A stretch of DNA of 64,000 bases from Halomarina salina (lineage in GTDB: Archaea; Halobacteriota; Halobacteria; Halobacteriales; Haloarculaceae): contig NZ_JALLGW010000002.1 in the NCBI RefSeq assembly GCF_023074835.1, positions 248,001 through 312,000 on the forward strand, given 5' to 3'. The notes under the pieces were generated by a model. The model was given only the letters and a program-made list of their open reading frames with translations, had not been told where the DNA came from and ran no database searches. Each line of letters opens with the position of its first letter. The stretch's first letter is position 1. The translations under genes and the position numbers were made by a program. This document shows, piece after piece, positions 1-7,431 of this stretch.

Positions 1-92
1 GGGCCACCGCCGACGACCGGTCGCGCCGACGCGCCCGCCCGCCGAGACCACCCCACGGCGAGGCGACCGGCGGCGGGCCCGAGTCGTCACTA

Positions 93-710
93 TCACCGCT
101 GTTCGCGGAACGCCTCGGTTCCGGACTCGTGGAGGTCGCGCGACACCTCGCCGACCCCCTCGCGCAGGGCGTCGTGGTACGCCTCCAGTTCCGCCTCCAG
201 TTCGGGGTGCGCACGCGCGAGCATCTGCACGACCGACAGCGCCGCGTTGAACGACTTGCCCGCGTCGACCGCGACCAGCGGTGCGCCCGTCGGCATCCCG
301 ATGACCGAGTCGACGGACTTCTCCTGTACTGGCACGCCGACGACCGGGAGCGGGTACGCGAGCGACGCGACCATGTTCGGCAGGTCCGCCGCCTTCCCGC
401 CCGCACCGGCGACGATAGCGTCCAGCCCCCGGTCGCGCGCCGTCGTCGCGTACGCGTCCATCAGGTCCGGCGTCCGGTGGGCGCTCACGACGTACGTCTC
501 GAACGTGAACCGTGTCTCCGGCGGCGAGTCGGCGTCTGTCACCTCCGCGAACCCGAGTTCGGTGAGCGCCTCGTACGCGCCGTACATCACGTCGAGGTCC
601 GAGTCCGACCCCATCACGATGCCCACCTCGGGCGTCTCCTCGGTCGGCCGGTCGCGCTCCGCTTCGGCGTGCAGGTCGTCGATGAGCGACTGCACCGAGT
701 CCGTCGTCAT
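93..710 (-). CDS. purE: N5-carboxyaminoimidazole ribonucleotide mutase, PurE
   Basis: PurE converts N5-CAIR to CAIR in purine biosynthesis, acting on the product of PurK. The 205-residue protein shows the class I PurE signatures in order: GSDSD at residues 34-38, SAHRTP at 76-81, AGAGGKAADLPNM at about 101-113 and PVVGVPVQEKSVDS soon after. I chose the ATG at 708-710 because the family domain starts about 30 residues later; the open frame continues far upstream without similarity. The acidic N-terminal extension is usual for haloarchaea. It lies 125 bp downstream of purK on the same strand, so the two catalyse consecutive steps and are probably co-transcribed. Confidence 0.95.
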   Translation of the reverse strand: MTTDSVQSLIDDLHAEAERDRPTEETPEVGIVMGSDSDLDVMYGAYEALTELGFAEVTDADSPPETRFTFETYVVSAHRTPDLMDAYATTARDRGLDAIVAGAGGKAADLPNMVASLAYPLPVVGVPVQEKSVDSVIGMPTGAPLVAVDAGKSFNAALSVVQMLARAHPELEAELEAYHDALREGVGEVSRDLHESGTEAFREQR

Positions 711-835
711 GTCCGAACGCGCGTGGGCGGGTCGCTTTGTGGTTGCGGTTGACGCAGGCGTCGACCGGGGTCCAGAGCGGACGGCGAGGAGGAAGCGGAA
801 GTAGAACTGTAGAATCAGCGGAACGTACCGGAGAG

Positions 836-1981
836 TCAGCGGAACGTGACGGCGTCGCGGAGGTCGCGCGCGCGGTCGAGGGCCGCGTCGGCGTCGTCGC
901 CGACGACGGTGACGTGTCCCATCTTCCGCAGCGGACGCGCCTCGCGCTTGCCGTACCAGTGGAGGTGCGCGTCGGGCGCGTCGAGGACCGACTCGACGCC
1001 CGAGAGCTCCGCGGGACCTGGCTCCTCGACGTCGCCCAGCAGGTTCGTCGTCACGCTCGCACCGCGACGCTCGGTCGACCCGAGCGGCCACCCCAGCACC
1101 GAGCGGGCGTGCTGTTCGAACTGCGAGGCGTGTGCACCCTCGATGGTCCAGTGGCCGGAGTTGTGCGGGCGCGGCGCGATCTCGTTGACCAGTATCTCCT
1201 CGTCCACCTGGAACAGTTCGATACCGAACACGCCGCGGCCGTCCATCGCGTCCAGCACGTCGGTCGCCACCTCGCGGGCGCGCTCCGCGACCGCATCGCT
1301 CGTCCGCGCCGGCTGGACGCTCTCGCGCAGAATCTCGTCCTCGTGGACCGTCTCGGTGACCGGGTACGTCGCCGTCTCGCCGTCCGCCCCGCGGACGCCG
1401 ATGACCGACAGTTCGCGCTCGAACGGGACCATCGCCTCCGCGAGCGCGTCGCTCCCGAGTTCGTCGAGCGCGTCCGCGGCGGCATCCGATCCCTCGACGG
1501 GGAGGTTGCCCCGGCCGTCGTAGCCGCCCTCGCGGGCTTTCAGCATCACGGGCCAGCCGAGGTCCTCGCCCGCCTCGCGCAGGTCGGCCTCGTCCGCGAC
1601 GGCGCGGTACTCGGGAACCGGGACGCCCGCGTCGTCGAGCCACCGTTTCTCCCGGAGTTTGTCCTGCGTCCGCGCGAGCGTCTCCGGGTCCGGGTGGACG
1701 GGCGTCCCCGTCTCCTCGCGGACGCGTTCGAGCAGGTCGGCGTCGGCGAGCTCTATCTCGTAGGTCAGCACGTCGACGCGGTCGGCGAGCGAGAACACCG
1801 CCTCCTCGTCGTCGAAGTCGGCCGCGACGGTGTCGCCGACGACGGGAGCGGCCGGTGGGTCGGGCGTCGGGTCGAGCGCGACCACGCCCACGCCGAGCGG
1901 ACCGGCGGCCTCCCCGAGCATCCGTGCGAGCTGGCCGCCGCCGACGACGCCGACGGTCGGGCCTGGTGTCGTGAGCTTCAT
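836..1981 (-). CDS. purK: 5-(carboxyamino)imidazole ribonucleotide synthase, PurK
   Basis: PurK is an ATP-grasp ligase that carboxylates AIR with bicarbonate and ATP to give N5-CAIR. The 381-residue protein starts with the pre-ATP-grasp nucleotide fold, visible as VGVVGGGQLARM at residues 10-21. The ATP-grasp core follows, with MLKAREGGYDGRGN and, later, GIELFQVDEEILVNEIAPR and RPHNSGHWT. These last motifs are typical of PurK and of no other ATP-grasp enzyme. Length is normal for the family. The gene precedes purE on the minus strand, giving the two-enzyme route from AIR to CAIR. Confidence 0.96.
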   Translation of the reverse strand: MKLTTPGPTVGVVGGGQLARMLGEAAGPLGVGVVALDPTPDPPAAPVVGDTVAADFDDEEAVFSLADRVDVLTYEIELADADLLERVREETGTPVHPDPETLARTQDKLREKRWLDDAGVPVPEYRAVADEADLREAGEDLGWPVMLKAREGGYDGRGNLPVEGSDAAADALDELGSDALAEAMVPFERELSVIGVRGADGETATYPVTETVHEDEILRESVQPARTSDAVAERAREVATDVLDAMDGRGVFGIELFQVDEEILVNEIAPRPHNSGHWTIEGAHASQFEQHARSVLGWPLGSTERRGASVTTNLLGDVEEPGPAELSGVESVLDAPDAHLHWYGKREARPLRKMGHVTVVGDDADAALDRARDLRDAVTFR

Positions 1982-2006
1982 GCCGGCCTCTCCCGACGGC
2001 GGGAGG

Positions 2007-4109
2007 TTAACCGTAGTGGAACGCGGCGACTCGTGTCGACGCAGGCGACCGCTCGGCGTTCGCCATGACGGTGGTCGTACCAGGTACGGTGAGCGTCGGC
2101 GTCTGGGTCACCGACGTGGCGGCGGTGTCTATCGAAGTAGCGGTGCCCGACACTGTGGCGGTGCCTGTCGGAGAAGTGGTGCCCGACGCCGTACCGCCGT
2201 CCGTCGGGGGCGTTCCGACCGGGCCGCCGTTCGCGCCGGAGCCGTTGACCGCCCCGCTCGGGTCCTCCCCCGACACGGACGACGACTCGACGCCGGCGAG
2301 TGGGTTCTCCCCCTCGGGGAACCGCGAGGTGTCGACGAGGAACACCCACTCGCTCCCCCAGAGGCGCATTCCGCGGACGGTGACCGTGTAGTCGGGGTAG
2401 CGCTGCTCCAGTTCGGCGCGGTGCTCCAGCGTCGAGACGACCACCGGCACCTCGCCACCGGATTCAACGCTGTCCAGTGCGTCGAGATCCTCGGCGCACG
2501 CCGTCTGCGCGTCCGCACGTTCGAGGTACCACGGGAGCGGCAGGGCGTTGAACCACCCCTTGTTTCCCGCACAGGTCGGTCGCTGGTAGATGGGGTCGCC
2601 CTCCACCAGCGAGTCGCCGTAGAGGACCACGTCGGTCCCCTCGTTGCGCTCGGCGAGGCGCTCGATGGCCGTCATCTCGGGGTGGACGTCGGCCGCCGGC
2701 TGGGCGTACTGGACGAGGTCGTTCGACTCCGCCTGCGGATTGGCGAACGTCGTGTCGTACGTGACGTACACCGGAAACGCGCACAGGAGCAGGACGGCGG
2801 CTATCGCCAGACCGACGCCGACACGGTCGTCGTGAGCCAGCGACTCGCGTCCCCAGCGGACGATGGTCCCCATGCCGACGGCGGCGGGAATCGTCCACGG
2901 GACGACGACGTGGATGGCCGCCCACGGGGCCTTGATGTCGGTGATGACCGGGTAGCCGAACACCGACGCGAGCCCCCAGAGGAACGAGACGACCACGAGC
3001 GGGCGCGCGCCGCCCTCCCGGACCGAGTCCGACAGGAAGCCGACGACGGCGAGGACACTGAGCACGAGTGCGCCCGCCCCCAGCGTCCCGACGAGGTGTT
3101 CGAGGTACGGCAGGTAGGCGTGTTCGGACTGACCGCCGTCCCCCCAGAGGTCGTAGAACGCGTCGAACGACCCGAGCGTCGCCTCCTCGACGAGCGCTGG
3201 GAACTGGAGCGGGTCCGCGAGCGTCGTGCCGATGGTGACCCCCGAGCTCCCGCGCGGCGCGTAGAAGAGCACGACGATGGCGAGGAACAGCAAGGAACAG
3301 AGCGCGACGATACCGAGGGAGTACAGCGCACGCAGGGCCGGGTTCCGGGCGTCGAGGTGCTGGCGAATCGACGCTCGCCACCCGGTCGTTCCCTCGCCGC
3401 CGTCCGGTCGTTGCGGGGACGACCAGTCGTAGCTGGCGACGTGGTCGCGCCGGGCGCGGAGCCAGGACCGAATCGGTCGCTCGCCGGCCCGCCTGGCGGC
3501 GAACAGCAGGAGGTAGCCGTACACCGCGAGCCCGCCGAGCCAGCAGAGGACGTAGACGGGCGCGTTCTCCTTGACCGTGAACCCGAGCGCCGCGAACGCG
3601 ACGCCCGTGAACAGGTAGCGGTACAGGCGCGTGTCGACGAAGCGGACGAACAGCGCGAAGGCGACGAGCATGAACGCCCCGACCACCGGGTCGCCTCGCA
3701 TGAACCGCCCGTAGTAGACCACGAGCGGCGTGAACCCGAGGAAGAACGCGAGGGAGACGACCTCCGCGTCGTCGAGGCGCTGGCGGAAGAGCAACGCCAC
3801 CAGCGGGAGGAGTCCGGTCAGCAGCGCCGGGACGACCCGCATCGCGGCGTCCGTCGTGCCGAGCAGGTCGAAGACGAACGGCGTGACGTGGTGGAAGAAC
3901 GGGCCGTGGATGATGGGTCGGTAGGTGTACTGGCCCGTCTCGACGTAGTCGAGGATCCAGAACCCGACGCGGCCCTCGTCCCAGTGAGCGACCCGACCAC
4001 CGAGGTCCACGAACCGCACGAGGAGGGCGGCGACCGTGAGGGCACAGACGCCGAGGACGGCGCGCCGGTCGGTGCCCGCCGACGCGTCGCGCGAAGGTCC
4101 GACTGCCAT
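2007..4109 (-). CDS. Agl23-type flippase-associated membrane protein (TIGR03663-like)
   Basis: A 700-residue polytopic membrane protein. After a short cytoplasmic N-terminus there is a transmembrane segment (about residues 17-35), then HWDEGRVGFW (about 42-51), the acidic luminal-loop motif typical of GT-C/GT39-like dolichyl-phosphate sugar transferases. About ten more hydrophobic helices follow, then a large extracellular C-terminal domain. The last about 80 residues are rich in Ser/Thr/Gly/Pro, a likely glycosylated surface linker. The overall layout matches the archaeal family named flippase activity-associated Agl23, which is linked to N-glycosylation; the exact reaction is inferred. The gene is divergent from ribH, with a TnpB insertion between them. 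Confidence 0.8.
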   Translation of the reverse strand: MAVGPSRDASAGTDRRAVLGVCALTVAALLVRFVDLGGRVAHWDEGRVGFWILDYVETGQYTYRPIIHGPFFHHVTPFVFDLLGTTDAAMRVVPALLTGLLPLVALLFRQRLDDAEVVSLAFFLGFTPLVVYYGRFMRGDPVVGAFMLVAFALFVRFVDTRLYRYLFTGVAFAALGFTVKENAPVYVLCWLGGLAVYGYLLLFAARRAGERPIRSWLRARRDHVASYDWSSPQRPDGGEGTTGWRASIRQHLDARNPALRALYSLGIVALCSLLFLAIVVLFYAPRGSSGVTIGTTLADPLQFPALVEEATLGSFDAFYDLWGDGGQSEHAYLPYLEHLVGTLGAGALVLSVLAVVGFLSDSVREGGARPLVVVSFLWGLASVFGYPVITDIKAPWAAIHVVVPWTIPAAVGMGTIVRWGRESLAHDDRVGVGLAIAAVLLLCAFPVYVTYDTTFANPQAESNDLVQYAQPAADVHPEMTAIERLAERNEGTDVVLYGDSLVEGDPIYQRPTCAGNKGWFNALPLPWYLERADAQTACAEDLDALDSVESGGEVPVVVSTLEHRAELEQRYPDYTVTVRGMRLWGSEWVFLVDTSRFPEGENPLAGVESSSVSGEDPSGAVNGSGANGGPVGTPPTDGGTASGTTSPTGTATVSGTATSIDTAATSVTQTPTLTVPGTTTVMANAERSPASTRVAAFHYG

Positions 4110-4133
4110 TGTGCGCTACTCCCGTCGCCTCCT

Positions 4134-4300
4134 AAGGAACCTTGTGGTTCTTGACGTCCTCCCCGCGCTGAAGCGCGAGGATTCCCACAAGCACGATGCA
4201 GCCAGCTATCGTGTTGGGTGAACTTGCGGGTTCGCTGACGCCTCGTTGGTCGAACGATATGTGTGTTCCCGCTCGACCGATTGAGTCGGTGTCCACGCAT
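4134..4300 (-). ncRNA. putative omega-RNA (reRNA) scaffold and guide of the adjacent TnpB
   Basis: TnpB proteins use an RNA made from the 3' end of their own gene plus the transposon right end. Just past the tnpB stop (4206) the minus strand carries a hairpin with stem CGCGC/GCGCG and loop TTCA at about 4163-4177, followed by a G-rich run and GACGTCA ending near 4151. This hairpin plus G-run matches what I know of right ends of haloarchaeal IS1341-type elements. Bases beyond it (about 4134-4150, running into the agl23 upstream region) would be the guide. The upstream limit inside tnpB is a guess. Confidence 0.45.
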
Positions 4301-5640
4301 GATCATCCCACTTGAGGTGCGTGACCGTGAGGTCTCCGCGCCACGCGCGTCCAGCGTCGTGGTCAGCGTGCTGCGCCATCAGCCCGAGATCTGAAGTTGA
4401 TACATCTGTATTCTCAATCAGAAGGTTCGTCGCACCAGCCACATCAGAATGCCCTCGGAAACTACAATCTAGACAGTCGAACACATCACCGGCTCGTTCG
4501 ATATTTTCCGATCGACATGCTGGACAGGTCGAGGATGACCCGGCTTCTGACTCCTCAGACCATGCTAGCCCGACTTCCTCGAATGTAACTTCGAGGCGGT
4601 CGATCAGTCGCCCGTGACTCCAGAATGCGTGGGTCTTCTCGTTGACCCGCGCCGACCAATGTGTTGATAGCACGTCCGTCAGGTCGCCCACTACGATGTA
4701 TTCAGTACCAGCCTTACTCAGCCACTCAGCGACGAGTCGCACTATTGCATTGCGGTGGTGATCGCGTCGGTCTCTCCGACGCGCGTACGTTCGCTGAATC
4801 TGTGTAGACGAGTACACACTTTCAGGGAGCTGTGACTGGAGTGTGGCAATATGTTCTGAGAGCGAGCGGAAGCGGTCGAATTCAGGGCGAGCATTGCAGA
4901 CGACTGCCTCACCAGCACTGGTGACGGCGGTGATGGTATTGTTCGCGCCAAGGTCGATGGCCGCGAACTGTGCGTCTGACGAGTGAGCGAGGCGGTTCGC
5001 ATGTCCCGTTCGGGTGTGTGAGTGACCACTCGTGCGAAGGACTGGCTGCCGCACGGTGTGGTTGACACGAACCGTCTCGTGGTCTTCGTCATAGCACAGC
5101 TCCAGTGTGCCATCGTTCCCAATCCAGCGCGGCATGCCTTGGACGTCAAGGCGCAACCGCTCAAAGTAGCCGTAATCGTACTTCTCTTTGAGTGCCTGCC
5201 CGATGGTAAACTGAACGGTCGCTCCCTCGGTAGTCCACTCGAACTCATATAGGTCGTTCCGAATGATGGTTCGCAACGGGTAGCCCTCCGATCGGCTCCC
5301 CCAGTATCCTGGGACAGACGGTTTCTCGGCATCGGACTGGTCTTCAGGACCGTGGTTGTCGAGTAGCTCGAAAAACGACTCCCACATCCCGGCGTTTTTG
5401 CGTTCGAGTTGGTCGAACGTGCCGCTCCCGATGACGGGGACATACTCGTCACGGAGGTCTCTGACGGGGGCGTCCCAGACGCTCTCACCGTCGGTGAAGT
5501 AAGCGTGCTGGCGCTGGTAATTTATCGAATTGTAGCAGGCGTCGGACGCAGCGGCGAACTCACAGTACACGCGCTTCGCCGTCGCTGACGGGAAGCTTGC
5601 GACGACTTGGTTCGTCCGCACGTCCATACAGTTCTGTTGG
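4150..5640 (-). mobile_element. stand-alone TnpB element (IS1341-type, IS200/IS605 group), no tnpA
   Basis: The element consists of one tnpB gene plus the conserved right-end hairpin at about 4163-4177, inserted between the divergent agl23 and ribH genes. No Y1 transposase gene is present beside it, so it depends on TnpA in trans or is immobile. GC of the element is lower than in the flanks, and it contains two CTAG sites (near 4474 and 4563). The left end is not resolved; I see no palindrome that fixes it between 5640 and 5800. Confidence 0.7.
4206..5627 (-). CDS. tnpB: TnpB/IS1341-family protein with a variant RuvC active site
   Basis: A 473-residue OrfB/TnpB-family protein. The RuvC-I aspartate sits in AIDLGANN (D225) and the third acidic residue in HSDVAGATNLL (D395). 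A zinc ribbon is formed by CPAC (368-371) and CLDC (385-388). The middle catalytic motif, normally VEDL, reads IVVGDL, so Gly314 replaces the glutamate expected for RNA-guided cleavage. A basic RRRDRRDHHR helix (283-292) matches the arginine-rich region before RuvC-II. The acidic residue just after (D315) might substitute; otherwise the nuclease is impaired. No tnpA accompanies it. The first ATG (5627) gives a normal family N-terminus. Confidence 0.88.
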   Translation of the reverse strand: MDVRTNQVVASFPSATAKRVYCEFAAASDACYNSINYQRQHAYFTDGESVWDAPVRDLRDEYVPVIGSGTFDQLERKNAGMWESFFELLDNHGPEDQSDAEKPSVPGYWGSRSEGYPLRTIIRNDLYEFEWTTEGATVQFTIGQALKEKYDYGYFERLRLDVQGMPRWIGNDGTLELCYDEDHETVRVNHTVRQPVLRTSGHSHTRTGHANRLAHSSDAQFAAIDLGANNTITAVTSAGEAVVCNARPEFDRFRSLSEHIATLQSQLPESVYSSTQIQRTYARRRDRRDHHRNAIVRLVAEWLSKAGTEYIVVGDLTDVLSTHWSARVNEKTHAFWSHGRLIDRLEVTFEEVGLAWSEESEAGSSSTCPACRSENIERAGDVFDCLDCSFRGHSDVAGATNLLIENTDVSTSDLGLMAQHADHDAGRAWRGDLTVTHLKWDDHAWTPTQSVEREHTYRSTNEASANPQVHPTR

Positions 5641-5850
5641 GCATTCTACCACTAATACATGGGCATTATGGTCAGTTAGTGTTGTGTGGATTTCATTTAT
5701 CCATGTCAGCGTACCCTGCGGTGAACAGCGAGGCTTGTGCCGCATCCGTTCCACCAGACAGCCAATTGATGTATCGTCAAACCATCGACAGGCGTCGTCA
5801 ACGATGCCGACAGCGGTACTTCTATGGCCCGGCCTCGCAACCGCACGCCT

Positions 5851-6252
5851 ATGACACGGCTCGGACTGGTGGTCGCGCGGTTCAACCGCTCGGTCACCGA
5901 AGAGATGGAAGAGCGCGCGCTCGAAGCCGCGACGGCGCGCGACGTAGAGGTCGTCGAGACGGTCCACGTCCCCGGCGCGTACGACGCGCCGCTGGCCGCC
6001 GACCGACTCGCTCGACGCGACGACGTGGACGCCGTGGCGACCGTCGGTGCCATCGTCACCGGCGACACCGACCACGACCAGGTCATCGCGAACTCCGCGG
6101 CCCAGAAGCTCACCGACGTGAGCCTCGACCGCGACAAGCCGGTGACGCTGGGCATCACCGGCCCCGGCATGAGCGGCGCGGAGGCACGCGAACGCGTCGG
6201 TAACGCCGCGAAGGCCGTCGACGGCGCAATCGACCTCGTGGAGGCGCTGTGA
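5851..6252 (+). CDS. ribH: 6,7-dimethyl-8-ribityllumazine synthase
   Basis: RibH condenses 5-amino-6-ribitylaminouracil with dihydroxybutanone phosphate, the penultimate step of riboflavin synthesis. The 133-residue protein begins MTRLGLVVARFNRSVTEEM, matching the family N-terminus with the FN that contacts substrate. It has VHVPGAYDAPLAA (38-50) and GAIVTGDTDHDQVI (66-79), with the catalytic-type histidine at 75. I prefer the ATG at 5851 over the one at 5824, because the family fold starts only a few residues later. It is followed with almost no gap by an aminotransferase gene. RibL (9391-9834) in the same window completes flavin cofactor synthesis. Confidence 0.93.
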   Translation: MTRLGLVVARFNRSVTEEMEERALEAATARDVEVVETVHVPGAYDAPLAADRLARRDDVDAVATVGAIVTGDTDHDQVIANSAAQKLTDVSLDRDKPVTLGITGPGMSGAEARERVGNAAKAVDGAIDLVEAL

Positions 6253-6254
6253 CC

Positions 6255-7397
6255 ATGGAGTTCGCAGACCGCGTCACACGCGTCGAACCGAGTGCCACCG
6301 TCGCCGTCAGCAACCTCGCCTCGCAGCTCGAAGCCGACGGCGTCGACGTCGTCGACCTCTCGGTCGGCGAACCCGACTTCGATACCCCCGAGGCGGTCGT
6401 CGAGGCCGGGAAGGCCGCCATCGACGACGGCCACACCGGCTACGCGCCGTCGAAGGGCGTCCCGGAACTCCGCGAGACCGTCGCCGACAGGCTGGGCGAG
6501 CGCGGTCTCCCCTACTCCAGCGACCAGGTCATCGTCACGCCCGGCGGCAAGCAGGGCCTCTTCGAGACGTTCCAGGCGCTCGTCGACGAGGGCGACGAGG
6601 TCGTGCTGCTGGACCCCGCGTGGGTCTCCTACGAGGCGATGGCGAAGCTCGCGGGCGGCGACCTGAAGCGCGTCGACCTCACGCCCCACGAGTTCCAGCT
6701 CGAACCCGCGCTCGACGAACTGGGCGAGGCCGTCACCGACGACACCGCGCTCGTCGTCGTCAACTCGCCGAACAACCCGACCGGCGCGGTGTACTCCGAG
6801 GCCGCCCTCGAAGCGGTCCGTGACCTCGCGGTCGACCACGACGCGACGGTGCTCTCCGACGAGATATACGACCGCATCACGTACGACGCCGACGCCATCA
6901 GCCTCGGGTCGCTCGACGGGATGGAGGGCCGGACCGTCACGCTCAACGGCTTCTCGAAGGCCTACTCGATGACCGGGTGGCGACTCGGCTACGTCGCCGG
7001 TCCCGACGAGTTCGTCGAGCAGGCCTCGAAGATACAGAGCCACTCCGTGACGTGTGCGACGAACTTCGTCCAGCACGCGGGCGTCACCGCCCTGCAGGAG
7101 TGCGACGACTTCGTCGCCGAGATGCGCGACGCGTTCGCCGAGCGCCGCGAACTCGTCGTCGACCTGTTCGCCGAGGAGGGCGTCGAGGTGCCCATCGGCG
7201 ACGGCGCGTTCTACGCGATGGTCCCCGTCGCCGACGACGACCAGGAGTGGTGTGAGACCGCCATCGAGCAGGCCCACGTCGCGATGGTGCCCGGCGGCGC
7301 GTTCGGCGCTGGCGGCTACGCGCGACTCTCCTACGCTGCGAGCGAGGACCGCCTGCGCGAGGCCGTCGACCGACTGTCGAGCGAAGACCTGCTGTAA
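6255..7397 (+). CDS. pyridoxal-phosphate aminotransferase (aspartate aminotransferase family)
   Basis: A fold-type I, class I/II aminotransferase of 380 residues. Family marks are SVGEPDFDTP (36-45), VVNSPNNPTGAVY (168-180), LSDEIYDRI (200-208) and the PLP-lysine motif NGFSKAYSMTGWRLGY (231-246, Lys235). These are shared by archaeal aspartate and aromatic aminotransferases, so the amino-acid substrate is not fixed by sequence. The ATG at 6255 is preferred; a GTG at 6249 overlaps the ribH stop codon and would add two residues. The contact with ribH implies co-transcription. Confidence 0.92.
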   Translation: MEFADRVTRVEPSATVAVSNLASQLEADGVDVVDLSVGEPDFDTPEAVVEAGKAAIDDGHTGYAPSKGVPELRETVADRLGERGLPYSSDQVIVTPGGKQGLFETFQALVDEGDEVVLLDPAWVSYEAMAKLAGGDLKRVDLTPHEFQLEPALDELGEAVTDDTALVVVNSPNNPTGAVYSEAALEAVRDLAVDHDATVLSDEIYDRITYDADAISLGSLDGMEGRTVTLNGFSKAYSMTGWRLGYVAGPDEFVEQASKIQSHSVTCATNFVQHAGVTALQECDDFVAEMRDAFAERRELVVDLFAEEGVEVPIGDGAFYAMVPVADDDQEWCETAIEQAHVAMVPGGAFGAGGYARLSYAASEDRLREAVDRLSSEDLL

Positions 7398-7431
7398 CGC
7401 CGAGAAACGTCGACTCTTTTCCGTCGCTCTC

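Noticed and set aside
93-1643. One long purE-containing protein of 516 residues.
   Set aside because: The N-terminal two thirds is Arg/Gly/Pro-rich shadow of purK on the same strand in another frame; PurE proper starts at 710.
5640-5850. A second gene or defined left end of the stand-alone TnpB element.
   Set aside because: The 200 bp contain several short AT-rich motifs but no clear palindrome and no ORF in haloarchaeal style, so the left end is left open.
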